A stretch of 64,000 nt of DNA from Pleurostoma richardsiae (lineage: Eukaryota > Ascomycota > Sordariomycetes > Calosphaeriales > Pleurostomataceae): positions 310,001 through 374,000 of the forward strand of contig JANBVO010000028.1 of the NCBI GenBank assembly GCA_030052745.1. Direction: 5' to 3'. The notes beneath the pieces were generated by a model that did no database searches, was not told the origin of the DNA, and saw only the letters and a program-made list of their open reading frames with translations. Below are positions 1 through 11,679 of the stretch, in pieces (position 1 is the stretch's first letter; each line of letters opens with the position of its first letter). Position numbers and translations under genes: made by a program.

Positions 1-1535
1 AGGATGGCGGCGCTCTGTGGCACTCCAACTCACCCGGCAGGCAAAATGTGCCCGGCCCACCGAGTTGCCTGCCGGAAGAGCTGGACCAAAAGCCTATGGT
101 GAGGCTTTCCTAGATCGACCCCATGCCGTGGCTAGATAGTGCGTTGCTGCGCATCCTGCATGTTGGTGTGCTGCCATTTGGGCGTTGTCAATACCCATTA
201 CCAACTGCACCTCAGTACTCCCTTCCAACCTCTGTCGAGCATGTTCCCACGTGGAGACCCATGCGGACTTTTGGCAGAGGATCTTCTGGTCGCTCATATG
301 GGAAGTTCCCGCGACATCCACTTGGAAGACGTGGATAAGGGGACTTTGGATGGGCGCAGCTGTCCAAGTTCTTCAGGCGTCGGTCGGCATCCAGTCCAGA
401 GCACAAACTTTGAGCTCCGGTGACAGCCACTGTCAACCGCCGCCAAGACTCTCGTTTAAGCTGGCCAAACACTTGCTTGTCTAAGGAGTACGGTACGACA
501 ATAAGCGTCGCAGCTGCAGCTGATGCGTCTCCAGCCTCGTGTTCAGTGGCTGCTTCCGCTGATCACTGTGATCCTTTCGATGCCCGGTGTTGCGTCGTTC
601 AGCGGTCATCCACTTGCTGGGCTGATGAGCGCATTCGACCACCACTGGGGGAGTGTCCTGTACACTCCGTCCCAAGGGAGGAGACCAGTCTTGTTGTACC
701 AAGAATTCTTGCTCCTTGGCCTACGCGTCACCGACTGGGCGACGTAGGGGGGTCGGAGGTGGTCAGACGTCCAGCGCTCGGCTCGACCGGAAGAGCACAA
801 GGAGGAGGAGGTTCATCCAGCCATCCTCACGACTCCTCAAGCCTCTGGGAGGACTCACATCTCGTCCTTCTGCAGCAACAGGATGTCTCTCGGTGAATTG
901 AGGAGCTTGGCGGACGATAGATTGATGACAATAGGAGACCGGCCATTTGCGCAACTCCGGCCCCGCTCGCCAAGGTAAGACTGACGGACGATTGCGTCCT
1001 CCCGTCACAAAGAAAAGAACCCATCATGACAGACGTTCTCGCAGCCGTCAGACGCTCATCTTCCCTCCTTCAACTTCCTCTTGACCTGTTTGGCCTTCGA
1101 CGCCTCCTCCAAGACTCCCCGCTGCCGTTATTTCTTTTTGCTCGCACCGAGGCATCACGGTCCAATGAGGCAAAGCTCATTATCTGCCTCGTAATCTCAG
1201 CCCAAGGGAAGGATCCGAAATTGAGAGTAGCGCCAAGATCCGGCTTGACGGCTGGCAAATTACGGTGCAGTAGAGGCCTGTCTAGGCCCTGTCGCACTGA
1301 TCTTGGCACCTGTACGGTGGGGTCTACCGTTGACGCCTGCAAGATTGCGCACTGAAACGAGCGCCACGTCAACGGCTACCCCCCCCTGCCCCCCTATTCT
1401 CCTTCATCGAGGAGCCGGCATAAGGGGCACGGGGCGCCCGTCGCTCACTTCTTCCCCTCCGTTGCTACTTCCGGGTCGTGCTTCATACCGTCACTTGTCG
1501 CTCGTAGAGCGAGAAAGAAGAAAGACGACGACTCG
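1..1535. other. No supported gene at the left edge; upstream region of the 1.5 kb gene
   Basis: Short open stretches occur on both strands, but none has recognisable domains, fungal codon bias or a credible spliced model. The last 200 bases before 1536 are rich in C and T, as is common for 5' untranslated regions in filamentous fungi. The window may cut a neighbour upstream of base 1. Confidence 0.5.
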
Positions 1536-3344
1536 ATGCTCTTCCCTCCGGAGGACTCTCGCGCCGCCGACGCGAGGTGGAGCCGTCTCGGCGGGCTGAC
1601 GCGCCGATGGTCCTGGCTCGTCGGCTTCACCGGCCTCATCCTGACCGTCGCCGCCGTGGGGCTGATCGTCCGGCCGGAATGGGGGTTCCTGCAGAAGTAT
1701 CCCGGTAGCTCTTCAATATCACTAGACACAGGAGTGTCCGGCGGGAGCAGTACCAGCAGCGACGAGTATGCGTCGATCCCGCAGGCCGGGCCTGACGGGG
1801 CCGGGAGCAGGCCCATGACCGGCGGAGGGAGGCTGACGACCACCGTGCTCGGCGTAGATGAGGACGGCGTGCTTCTGACCAGCGCGGGCCGCGACACCAT
1901 CTCCTCCCCGAGCGGTACGTACAAGCTCTCCCTCCAGCCTGACGGCGACCTCGTCCTCTCCCGCCTCGACGAAGCGCTCGGCGCCGTCCCCGTGTGGTGG
2001 ACCGCGACGGGGGACAACCGCACGCCCGCCGGCCACAACGTCACCATCACCACCACGCCCGACGGCCGGCCCCTGCTCTCCGTCGGCGCCAAGCTCGGCG
2101 GCCAGTGGCGCACCATCTGGCACAGCGACCTGGAGCCCGCCTGCCGGACGCCGCCCACCCCCGCCGAGGCCGACGACCGCGGGGACAGCCTGGACCGGCG
2201 GGGCGCGGCGCGCGCGCTCTCCCTCTCGGACTCGGGCGTCCTCCGCCTGGCCGGCCTGTGCGACCTCTTCGCGCCGCCGTCCTCCCGGCGCGAGGGCGAC
2301 CGCAGCCTGGCGCTCATCGTGGCCGGGCTGTACCGCACCAACAACGTGACGTGCTCCTCGCACGTGTCGCAGCTGATCGCGGGCAGCCCCCACTTCTCGC
2401 GCGTCGACGTCTTCGCCGACGTGCTCCTCGACGACACCGACCTGGCCGAGCACAACCGCACCGCCGCGTCCGTCGAAGCGGCGCTGCGCGCGTGCTACGG
2501 CGGCTCGCTGCGCGCGGTGGCGGTGGCGCACGTGCGGGACGTCGAGGAGGCGTACCCCGGCGGCGAGGAGGCGGCGGCGATGGAGCCGTGCGGGCGGAAG
2601 CTGCGGCGGCTGAACAACCAGCTGCGGACGCTGGAGCGGGCGGCGAGGGGGTGGTGGGCGTGGAGCGTGGAGCGGGGCCAGCTGCACGACACGGTGATGC
2701 GGATCCGGCCCGACACCAAGTTCTGGGGCGGTGAGGAGGAGAGGCCGCGGTTCCGCGGGGTGGCGGAGATGGGGGACGCGCTGGTGCTGCCGCACCCGAA
2801 GGGGGAGCATTACTTCTACTGCGCGAGGATGAGCGGGCGGGTTGGCGTTGGTGAGTTTTATTCTACTTTCTTCTTTCCCCTTTCCCTCCCCCCTGATGCG
2901 CACATACCACCGTCTTCTTCTCTCCAAATCCCCTCTCTAGACACACAGAGGCACCGTGACTGACAGTCCTCCCCCCCTCAAGGCCCGACCGACCAAATCG
3001 CCTACGGCTCCCCCTCCGCCATGCTCCACTGGCTCGGCATGCACGCGCACTTTGCCGACATGGTCTCCCTGGCCTCCAACCCCTCCCGCCCCGCCCTGCG
3101 CGACTTCTCCGGCTGCGAGGTGCTCCCCTCCGGGCCCGACCCCGCCGACTGCCCCGCGCCCGCGCCCTGCTCCATCGAGTGCCTCGTCGCCTGGTTCCTC
3201 GAGGCCCGCGGCGTGAGGTTCGAGATCGAGTGGGGCTGGAACCAGGGCCTGCTGCGCATGGAGGCCATCGCGGAGGACAAGGACGCCAAGGCGTTCGAGG
3301 CGGAGGAGAGGGCCAAGGCGGCGGCCGCTGGGGGACAGAAGTGA
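1536..3344 (+). CDS. Type II membrane protein with bulb-lectin-like and glycosyltransferase-like regions
   Basis: Two exons, 1536-2850 and 2983-3344, give about 558 residues. The intron starts GTGAGT, ends CAAG and keeps the frame (phase 1), with a CTGAC branch-like site near 2959. A short basic cytosolic tail is followed by one membrane segment at residues 27-47, consistent with a Golgi type II topology. Residues about 95-190 contain SPSGTYKLSLQPDGDLVLSR followed by VWWTATGDN, resembling bulb-type (mannose-binding) lectin repeats. From about residue 258, LALIVAGLYRTN, later RIRPDTKFWG, and after the intron DQIAYGSPSAMLHWLG resemble DUF7796-like glycosyltransferase-related proteins of fungi and plants. 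No classic DxD motif is obvious, so catalysis is inferred. The N-terminal half is unusually GC-rich, which creates long spurious reading frames on the other strand. The tail is Lys/Glu/Ala-rich. Confidence 0.75.
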
Positions 3345-4100
3345 TGCTGCCTCCCCCTCCTTTGGGCCGAGCTTATCGGTCTGTTCCTAATCTTTTCTCT
3401 GCTAAGGTGCTTTCTTTGCTCTTGATTCCTTTCGAAGCTTGGAGTTGGGAGGCATCTGTGCCCTCTGTTTTCGTCGATTTTCTTTTGTCTTAATTGGGCA
3501 CGCGAGCGACAACGAGTATTGCTGTACGATTGATAGACAAACGGCCAACAAGGAAGGGTTGCGGTGCGAAATCATATATCCCTGCGGCGGCGTCGGAGAC
3601 CACACAAGATAGACGAGATACCTACATCTGGAAACGGAAGATGGTACACGGGAGATAGAATGCGGCTAAGGTGAAATATAATACCATGAGTTTTAGCCAT
3701 TCGTATAATATAAGCCTTTCCGTCGTCTTGTAGCGTCCATATAGGACATAGGACGAGGATATCACCAGGGCAGCACATCCCTCTCTCGATAGTTCCTCTT
3801 CATATTCAATTATGCTCGACAACTAGTAAGCTCCGTAGTACAAGCTCTGTACTTCGCAGACCTCAGGGGTCGCGACTAATAGTGGTAGTGTACAACTGGG
3901 GATGCTCGAACATGCCCCTGGGTATCATCGTCAGATCGCCTGCTGTGAAGGATCAAGCAGCGGTAATAGTACACTTCCCCGCGAAAAGCAGAAATAAGCA
4001 AAACAAACGCAATCGCTTCACCAGAACCCAAGCAACCGCGGCGGCGATGCCGAAGCACTCTTCGCGTCGCCGTTCATTCCTTCAGATAGGAATATATCAT
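3345..4100. other. Intergenic, between two convergent genes
   Basis: Holds the 3' ends of the rightward membrane-protein gene and the leftward LST4-like gene. It is more AT-rich than the flanks, with several TATA-like and AATATA stretches around 3660-3720 that may belong to 3' untranslated regions. No coding signal was seen. Confidence 0.5.
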
Positions 4101-7100
4101 TCAATCACCTCCAACATCGACCATCTCCAACCATGTCTTCACCGCCTGACGCAGGATACTCTCCCTCTCGTGCCCCCCACTGCTACTACTGCTGCTCGCC
4201 TGACTGCCCTTCTGCCTCTCCTCTACCACCTGCTTCACCACACCCTCCAGCGCAGCCAGCACCACCGCCTTGCATTCGGAGCGTGGGACCTCCGCCGGCG
4301 GCGCCGGGAGGTGCAGGACCCGCGAGTCGTCCGAATCCGCCGCCGACTCGTCCACGCTCGGCCTGCGTTCGCTAGCCGTCCGGGACGAGGCGGCCGAGCT
4401 GAAGTCGCCCGGCTGCGCGATGACCTTCTCGACGGCGTCCGCTAGCAGCTCGTCCAGCGCCGTGATCGGCTCCTCAGCGAAGTCCTCGTCTAAGAGTCTC
4501 TCGTACGGGGAGATCGACGGCGTCACGGCCGCCGAGCCGAATAACAGAGGCCCCCCCAAGGTTCGGTCTACGGCGGGCTTGGGCTTGATGAGTCGGCGGT
4601 AGCGGATAAGAGTTATAGAGAAGCTGGCCGTGTCTACGACCAGGGCACAGCTGACATCCACCCATCGCTCTTGGTCTGGCTCCAGAGGTACGGACGGCAC
4701 AGGAGAAGGTTCCGTACGCAGGGACGCTTTGATCTGCTCTAAGAGATCGCCCTGCGGTGGGATGGCCTGCAGAGCGAAGTCTGGGTGGTACCGCTGTAGC
4801 CACCCGGCCACGTTCATCGGAACGTCTCCGTCTACTGCGATGCGAGACTGCTGCTCAAAGGCGTCAAGGACGCTGCCCAATCCAGGTGTAGATAGATAGC
4901 CGCTACTCGACGGCGAGCTGACCGCTGTTTCGAATGAGGTGATATAGTCAGGGAAGGGCACGTCAACATCGATTACACCGTCATCCATGTTGATCGTGGT
5001 CTTCACAGGGGACTCGAAGGCGCCGTTTGGATCAGGAGTCCTGTCCATCATTGCGGGTTCGCGACGTGTAACCGCCGGATCTTCCTGACCATCATCCGGA
5101 AACTGCCGAGGCGTCTGGGGGCTACCCGCGCCCACACCCGGAGATTCGTCTCCGGCGGGGTCATGTGCCATCCGAGCTTCCTGGACCATCTTCGCCAGGG
5201 GATCGTCCCTGGGAATGGTCGGTTTTCTCGGAGAAGCCGGGTAGCTGTCACCAGACCGGACAGAGTCTCGACTCTGCAGGGTTGTCTGAGTGGAATCTCT
5301 CCTCCGCGCGCTCCAGAGACCGCTGATGACGCTTCCCCATCGTGAGCTGGGTCGGGAATCAGTACTTCCTACGCTATATTGACCGGTACTATCGCCTCGC
5401 GTCAAAGACCTTTTGAGGTCGTCGGCGGCAAGACTACTACTACTTCCCGGGCGGGCATACGACGACATATCGAGCTTCTGGAGCGTAGAGAAATGCGGAA
5501 GCGTGGTCTCAGGGGTAATAGTCGTCGTAGTGGCAGCACTGCTCTTTCTCGTTCCGAGCTCACTGCCTAGGATAGGAAGATTAGTCGTCTTAATGGAGGC
5601 CGCATCTGACACCCTTCGCTCATGGCGCCGTTCCATACTCAGGTGAGAAAGGTGGGACGGGATAGAAGATCGAGGGTTAGGTGCCTGCATGCTCGCCGTC
5701 CTTGAGTGAGAGTGCTGTCTCGGTGCGGCTCGGCGGTTGATCCTTCGACGTAAAGACTCCTCCTTGAGGATCGGCACAATGTATGATGGTGGGGACTGGG
5801 AGAATGCGCCGACAGAAGCAGACGTGCTTGGCCGGTGTGCTCGGACGCTGGCAAGCTGCTGATTCGCGGGGAGGAATGCAGACAGAAGAAAGATGAGCCG
5901 CCTCGCGACTATCTTGTCATTCCCGACAATAACAGTTCGCACAGGAAGTGACAGATCCTCCTCATTCTTGGCCTTCTGCTGAAGGAAGTACTGTCTGCGG
6001 TACTTAGGCGGGGCGAGGGCTTGCAGCCAGTCCGTGTGCACAGAGAGGAATCCCGTTAGAAGATCCAAGAAAAAGAAGCCCTGCTCCCTTCCGCCACCCC
6101 ACCGCGCAATCTGTCGAGCTTCCTCACGCCAGATGCCCCATCGGTTCTGCCCTGTGATCACTCTTGTAGCGCGGAGACCCGAGACGATCCTTGTCCGAGC
6201 TATATCAACCTCGGCCCGAATCTGGCGGTCGTCGGCGAGGCAGTTCGGTAGGAGTGTTATGAACTTCGTATTCGTCTTCTGCGGTTTAGCCTGGCCGCCC
6301 TCTTCGGTCTTCCTCCTAGGGAGGGATGGTGTACGTGAGATGGTGGAAGATAAGGAGGCCGGCAACGGGTCAGGAGAGCCCATGTCGGCCTGCTTCAGCA
6401 GTGTGAATATGTTTGTTGCGACGACCGACTGCAGATGAGTGAGCGTGCGCATGATGATATCCCAGTGCTGCGTGATGGCGTCAATCCGATCTTCAACATC
6501 GAGGCTGTAGGGGGAATCAAAGGTATCGGATCCACCGCCCTGTCCAACTAGCGTCCAGCCCGCCCGCCTCACGGAGCTGAACGAGGAAGGGAATGACTCC
6601 TGCTCCGTATAAGAACTGGGGCCGCGAAACGTTGACCGAGAACCGGGCGTGGGTACTCCCTGGGGCTGGCCTTGAGGTAGATTGATCACCAGGGCCACCG
6701 CATACATCGGTGTTCTCTTCTGCTTCGGTTGAATCTTCTTGGGCTTCGCCTTCGTGTTATCGTCTCCGTGATAAGGAAATGGATATCCTGAGCTGTCTTC
6801 AGCGAAATGCTGAGGAGTGCTAGGGTTGTTGTCCCCAGGTAGGTTGACAGGAAAAAGGCGGGTGATGAGGACCTTCTTGCGATCGGCGATGCGTGGACTC
6901 GACGACGACGCAAGCGGGTTGAAGGGCGAGACCATCTCCGAGGAGAAAGATTGAGCGAGCTTGCTTGACCTCGTACTTGACCTCCCTACTGAACCGCGGC
7001 CGTCACCAATGATTGAGCTTGAATATTCATGTCGGGGATCTGAAGGCACGACATGCACTTTGGTCGATGTTCCCTTGTACGCGAGAAACTCGTTGTTTCC

Positions 7101-7724
7101 GAAGATGCAACCGGAAAAGGTCGCAACCTCTTCGCCATACTCCCTCATAGCACGCTGCGCTTCGGTTTCTATCCGTTGGTTCCGTCCTTGCACCGATCCT
7201 CTTCGGTCAAAGGCACCCTGGCGAGGCTGAGGACTGTCGGGCTGGATGACGACGGGCCTAGCAGGCTGAGTCAGGCTGATCTTGCGCGGGGAGATCTGGC
7301 CTCGTCGCGCTTCCTGAAGGGCTTGATGTGAGAGGCCAGCGGCTGTCATGGGACGGTCCGTAGGGGATGGATGGGCAGCAGCGGGCGGTGGAGGAGCTTG
7401 ACTGTCATAGAGGAGAGAAGCGGGCGCCGAGCTGAGGGCATCTTGCATGATGATAACCCGCACGTCGCGCGTGTCGAGGTCGATATCTCCATTGTAGTCA
7501 AAGGCGTTGGCTGTGGACGCGGGGAGTGCAGTACTGCTTGAAAGGGGGAAGACTTGATCGTGTCGATGCTCATAGAGCGCCTGAGCGTCCGGGAAGAGGA
7601 GGTTGCGAGTGTGGATGTCCTCTTGCACTGAGTCGAGTGATGATACAGGTTTGGATGATGGTGCTTGCGCAGCGGGGGGGCCGGCAGCGGCACCAGACGT
7701 GAGGTTTAGAAGCTTTCCCAGCAT
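4101..7724 (-). CDS. LST4: Folliculin-interacting protein / Lst4 homologue
   Basis: One uninterrupted frame of 1207 codons, reading leftward from the ATG at 7724-7722 (MLGKLLNL). An in-frame ATG 54 bases upstream at 7778 would add 18 residues of poor quality, so I prefer the inner start. Family features are TRNLLFPDAQALYEHRHDQV and DVRVIIMQDA near the N-terminus (longin part of the FNIP/Lst4 DENN module), CIFGNNEFLAYKG, MYAVALVINLP, a TLLPNCLADDRQ block, VRTVIVGNDKIVARRLIFLL, and a C-terminal WVDVSCALVVDT with SITLIRYRRL. Long Ser/Pro-rich linkers separate the blocks, as is usual in fungal members. In yeast, Lst4 with Lst7 is a GAP for the Rag GTPase Gtr2 at the vacuole and promotes TORC1 activity. 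By homology this protein should scaffold the folliculin orthologue. It is the only gene of this window's left part transcribed away from a large (about 4 kb) upstream gap. Confidence 0.85.
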   Translation of the reverse strand: MLGKLLNLTSGAAAGPPAAQAPSSKPVSSLDSVQEDIHTRNLLFPDAQALYEHRHDQVFPLSSSTALPASTANAFDYNGDIDLDTRDVRVIIMQDALSSAPASLLYDSQAPPPPAAAHPSPTDRPMTAAGLSHQALQEARRGQISPRKISLTQPARPVVIQPDSPQPRQGAFDRRGSVQGRNQRIETEAQRAMREYGEEVATFSGCIFGNNEFLAYKGTSTKVHVVPSDPRHEYSSSIIGDGRGSVGRSSTRSSKLAQSFSSEMVSPFNPLASSSSPRIADRKKVLITRLFPVNLPGDNNPSTPQHFAEDSSGYPFPYHGDDNTKAKPKKIQPKQKRTPMYAVALVINLPQGQPQGVPTPGSRSTFRGPSSYTEQESFPSSFSSVRRAGWTLVGQGGGSDTFDSPYSLDVEDRIDAITQHWDIIMRTLTHLQSVVATNIFTLLKQADMGSPDPLPASLSSTISRTPSLPRRKTEEGGQAKPQKTNTKFITLLPNCLADDRQIRAEVDIARTRIVSGLRATRVITGQNRWGIWREEARQIARWGGGREQGFFFLDLLTGFLSVHTDWLQALAPPKYRRQYFLQQKAKNEEDLSLPVRTVIVGNDKIVARRLIFLLSAFLPANQQLASVRAHRPSTSASVGAFSQSPPSYIVPILKEESLRRRINRRAAPRQHSHSRTASMQAPNPRSSIPSHLSHLSMERRHERRVSDAASIKTTNLPILGSELGTRKSSAATTTTITPETTLPHFSTLQKLDMSSYARPGSSSSLAADDLKRSLTRGDSTGQYSVGSTDSRPSSRWGSVISGLWSARRRDSTQTTLQSRDSVRSGDSYPASPRKPTIPRDDPLAKMVQEARMAHDPAGDESPGVGAGSPQTPRQFPDDGQEDPAVTRREPAMMDRTPDPNGAFESPVKTTINMDDGVIDVDVPFPDYITSFETAVSSPSSSGYLSTPGLGSVLDAFEQQSRIAVDGDVPMNVAGWLQRYHPDFALQAIPPQGDLLEQIKASLRTEPSPVPSVPLEPDQERWVDVSCALVVDTASFSITLIRYRRLIKPKPAVDRTLGGPLLFGSAAVTPSISPYERLLDEDFAEEPITALDELLADAVEKVIAQPGDFSSAASSRTASERRPSVDESAADSDDSRVLHLPAPPAEVPRSECKAVVLAALEGVVKQVVEERQKGSQASSSSSSGGHERESILRQAVKTWLEMVDVGGD

Positions 7725-10700
7725 CTTGCCCCGAGGAAGGCAGGCTGGCGACCTGACCGAGACACAGGAAGGGGTCAAGGGAAGTTAAGGAGAGCCCGGC
7801 TTCAACATCCTCTTGCGAGGGACCACAGGGAGAAGTGCATCTGTGCTGGTCTAGATCGTGATTCCATGTGACAGACGGAGTCGGTAGGACAAGACTGAGC
7901 AACGGCTGAAGGCTGAAGCCCAGCTCGACAGATGCGTGCTGGTGAACTTTATGGTGTTGCTGGCAGAGGGCCAGTAAGAAGCTGGCGGTTCACCAAGCGC
8001 GGAGTGAGTCGTAACACCCGAAGGAAGTGGTTCGGCGCGCAGAGACACAGATGGTCCAGAACAACTTAGTCTGGTAAACTGCGGCCGGCTTGCAAACAAC
8101 AGGCGAGATTTGTCAAGGTCGCAGCAGAGAACAAGAGATGGAGGTATTTGAGGGATATGTCAGGAGCTTCAGTGCGTGTTTAAGCTCGGGCAGGACAGGA
8201 TGTAGATAGCGTGGTCCGGACCAGCGCGCAGGACCAGGGATCTCAAGCAAACAGGGCGAAACAGCCACGCAGAACCAAGTGATTGGTCGCTCTACTCGGA
8301 AGTTAGGAGCCGCAGGGAGCAGAGATAGACCCTCAGTCCGGATTATATCTCAAGGCAAGCCAGGGCTGTCCGGCCCAGGATATGGCTGCTTGTTACTGCT
8401 GTCCGGGTTGCTGTGCACCGAGTCGCTGTGGTCTTCCTCGATAGTCGGTTAGATTCCGCCGGGTCCATGGCGGCTGACCGGGGTGGCCACAGGCGAGGAA
8501 GAGAGTCGTCGAGGTGCGGTCAGTTGCTGCTGCTTGACGACGTCAGACCGACCCGGCACGGGCGATGAGTGAAGGGGAGATGCCTGGTCGTCGCAGTGAA
8601 GAATCGGCTGAAGACGAAAAATCCGAGTGCGGCCTTTCTTCTGTTTGCTGCCGCCGGGTCGAGGAAATGCGGTGTACGTACGGAGGGAGGGTCCAGCGGA
8701 GAAGAGCGAGGACGGACAAGGGATCCCCAGACTTCACATGGGAACGGCTCAAGGGAGGAGGGGCGGTCAGGGTACGGTTGGTAATTATTAGACACTCCAT
8801 TGGTACCATTCGACAGGTACGCTAAAAAGGTCCGGTACATTAGCTGACGTGCGTCGTGACAGCATTACAGATGTAGACGCTACTGGCATGTACATTCCGA
8901 TTCGTAGGGCATCAATGGATGGATCCCGCCCTCGGTTCAGGCCCTGACAGCTTCCAAGTGAGAGAGAAGAAAAAAAAATCCACGCAGCACACACATCCCG
9001 GTTCCCAGAATTTGATGGTTTCCTCTGCGCTTCCCGCAGAGTGACGGCAAACAGGACGAGAAAAGAACCGAGGATGCGTTGCCAATGGCGTCACAGAGCC
9101 TCCATCCTTGAGGGAAAAAAACCAGGCATCCCAGCCGGATCCTTCGTGGAACCGTCAGGGCCCCGTCTCGACTCTCGGCCACACTACGAGCCTCTAGGAG
9201 CCCGGACCGCACGCCGTTGCTGATGCTAAGACCCTTTGCGACCAAGTGCCGCGTCCCTCCGGTAATCGCCCTGACAGCTTCTTGCCGAGCGCACCGAGCA
9301 CCTCTTTCTCAAGTACCGAACAGGAAACGAAACTCGAGGACATTGGGACGTTGGCGATGCCAGCTTACTCAGGAAGATGCGTCCGAGGCATCCTGGATCC
9401 CAGGGTCTGTCGCGGGGAGCTTTCTTGCTTCAGAGACCCGTCATCCTGAGATGGGCGGCTGACGCCTCTACTGCGGGATGGTCTTGATTTCTAACGCCGA
9501 GTCAGTGCCGCGCGAGAGAGCGGTGAAGAGAACCAGTCCCTCCGTGCCTCTGCGGCGAAGCAGCGGGAAGTTCCCCTTGACCGACATGATATGCGAACTG
9601 CAACTATTGCCAGGTCCTCTATAAGACTTCTCAGACCGGTGATTGCGTACCGACAAGTACCAACGGATCGTTCAGTCAAGGGCAGATGCGTCGATTCCGG
9701 AAGGTCTATCCTGGCTGCACTTGTCGCAGCCCACTGAGCCGTCCTCGGCTTTTCTCCCGAACGAGGCGTATGGCCCTCCTTCCGCAGCAGGACCGTACGG
9801 TTCCGCAACTTGCATCATTTTTGGGTTACAGTTATGACTCCTACTAATAAACTGGAGGAAGGTCGCCCTCGGCGCCGTCAGAAACCCTGTGCTCAGGTTT
9901 CACACCGGTGTAGGGTAAAACGACCCATACCGCCCCAATGGCATGCAGCGTAGCATGCAGAAGATGACAACAGCCGAGAAGGAGCCGTTTAGACGACTCG
10001 TCACCGCCGGCATGTTGGAAAGACACACAACGAACAGCCGACGATGCGTCACTCGACGACCTCTCGGACACTACCTCGTCGCCCATCACTGCACGACACC
10101 ACCCCAGTCCCTCTCTCCCGCCGGTGTTTGCCGAATTGTAGGAGGCGGAAGTTGTTTCCGTTAGGGCGTCTAGCCGTGATTGCGCCGGCTTGCCGACCTT
10201 GCCTATCGCATTACCCTGTAACATATCACATCCCACTGATCTGGCTTGCATTTGCCAGCGAATCCACCCAGCTTGTGTGTATGTTAGGTATGCACAGAGT
10301 GCCACAACGATGTACTGCCGGCTGTCGCCTATTGTTGGCTTCTCACATTGTTACACGACAGCTCAGACTCCACGGAAGTGTACTCTACGTTGGTAGATCT
10401 TGGTATGTAACAAAGACGATCCCAAGTTGGCGACCGTTCGACGCGGGACGAGCACGTTCCCTTTCCGCCAATCGTGTGACATCAGCGTGTCGATCACCGA
10501 TACCTCATTCCTATCGAGTTTACTTGCCTCTTTCCGTAACGGGCAGTCTCACCAACATTCCGACACCACCGATTCATCACGAAGCCTGTTATCTTCACCG
10601 AGTGTTGTATATCTCTGACGCCGGCGCCTGTGCACATCCGCAGCTTGGACCCCTTGGGCCTACTAACGCCGCTGCGCATACGATGCGTGGAAGGGTCAAT

Positions 10701-11679
10701 GGAACATTCCCCTTCCCGGAGGTGATACGACGAACCTCACCTTGCGGTACGCTGCATGACTTACTGAAGGGACTTGAACGCAGCACCTCGTACACCAAGT
10801 CGATATCTCAAGGTAAGGTAGGTACGCTAATGCCATGTCCAGTACAGGCTGAATTGACAAGCGACTTGACGGCGGATCGGCCCTCGCCGGTCTGACACCT
10901 GCGTTCGCCGGTCGTTTGAATCATCGCTGCCCAATAAGCACCAGAGAGTCAATCACTGGAGAGAGGCCCGTTGCCCTTTAATCATCCTGGAAGATTATGA
11001 TGGAAGAATTTCCACACCGCCAATCATCGTAAAGCATCCGGGCGAGCCGCGACCCGAGAGCGAAGTACGTCGACAGGTCGACAGTGGCTTTCACATGCTT
11101 CCCCAGCACCGCATGTATAGTATCTACTTTACATGGTACAACCTGCAGTGTACGTGTAGTTGTATCACCTGCCTAACTCACTCCAATTTCTGATACACAC
11201 GACTCTCGCGTGCGTGGGTACCGGTAACCGATAGCGCTGTGGGGGTTTCTGGGGACGCCTTCTTCCCAGAGCCAGGTCTGCGGATTCGGTTTGTCCTTTC
11301 CCAGTGGAGAAGGCAGACCACGCCAGAATGGGCCGACAGCCAGGGGTCCGGATGGTGAGCTATCATCCGTGCCATCCCATTCTTCTATCATAGTGACGGA
11401 GGTCAGGCAATGTAGGTACTTTAAAAGGCAAAAACGCCGATTTCTATCTCTTGGGTCAACATGGAAGTTGTCTGCCGAAACCACGTCGACGGCTGAGACA
11501 GCCAAGGCCCAGGTATGATGCCTACGGGACCAAGGACGAGTCCGCTCCGTCTCACACCTTGGACGGACAACATGGTCAACGCCGGAAAAAGACGCCCTCA
11601 TGATTAGATACAGTTAATTGCTTTACAATTGCCTGAAGGTGGAGAACACCGTCGTCCACTCTATTCAGCCATTCCCCCC
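7725..11679. other. Gene-poor upstream region of LST4, about 4 kb
   Basis: The part next to 7724 is presumably promoter and 5' untranslated region of the LST4-like gene; the far end is the 3' flank of the zinc transporter. The longest open frames (for example 10044-10895 on plus, 9844-10305 and 11173-11601 on minus) lack domain signatures, biased codon use and splice support, so I do not call them. No tRNA, repeat family or transposon ends were recognised. Confidence 0.45.

Noticed and set aside
1445-2927. Long open frames on the minus strand (338 and 401 codons)
   Set aside because: They are mirror frames of the GC-rich first exon of the plus-strand gene; composition is Arg/Pro/Val-rich and has no domain.
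10044-10895. 283-codon open frame on the plus strand
   Set aside because: No recognisable domain, no hydrophobic pattern of a folded or membrane protein, no fungal codon bias, no splice support.
11173-11601. 142-codon frame on the minus strand with some protein-like text (MIEEWDGTDDSSPSG)
   Set aside because: Too isolated and compositionally weak; no family recognised. A small secreted protein is unlikely because no signal peptide is present.
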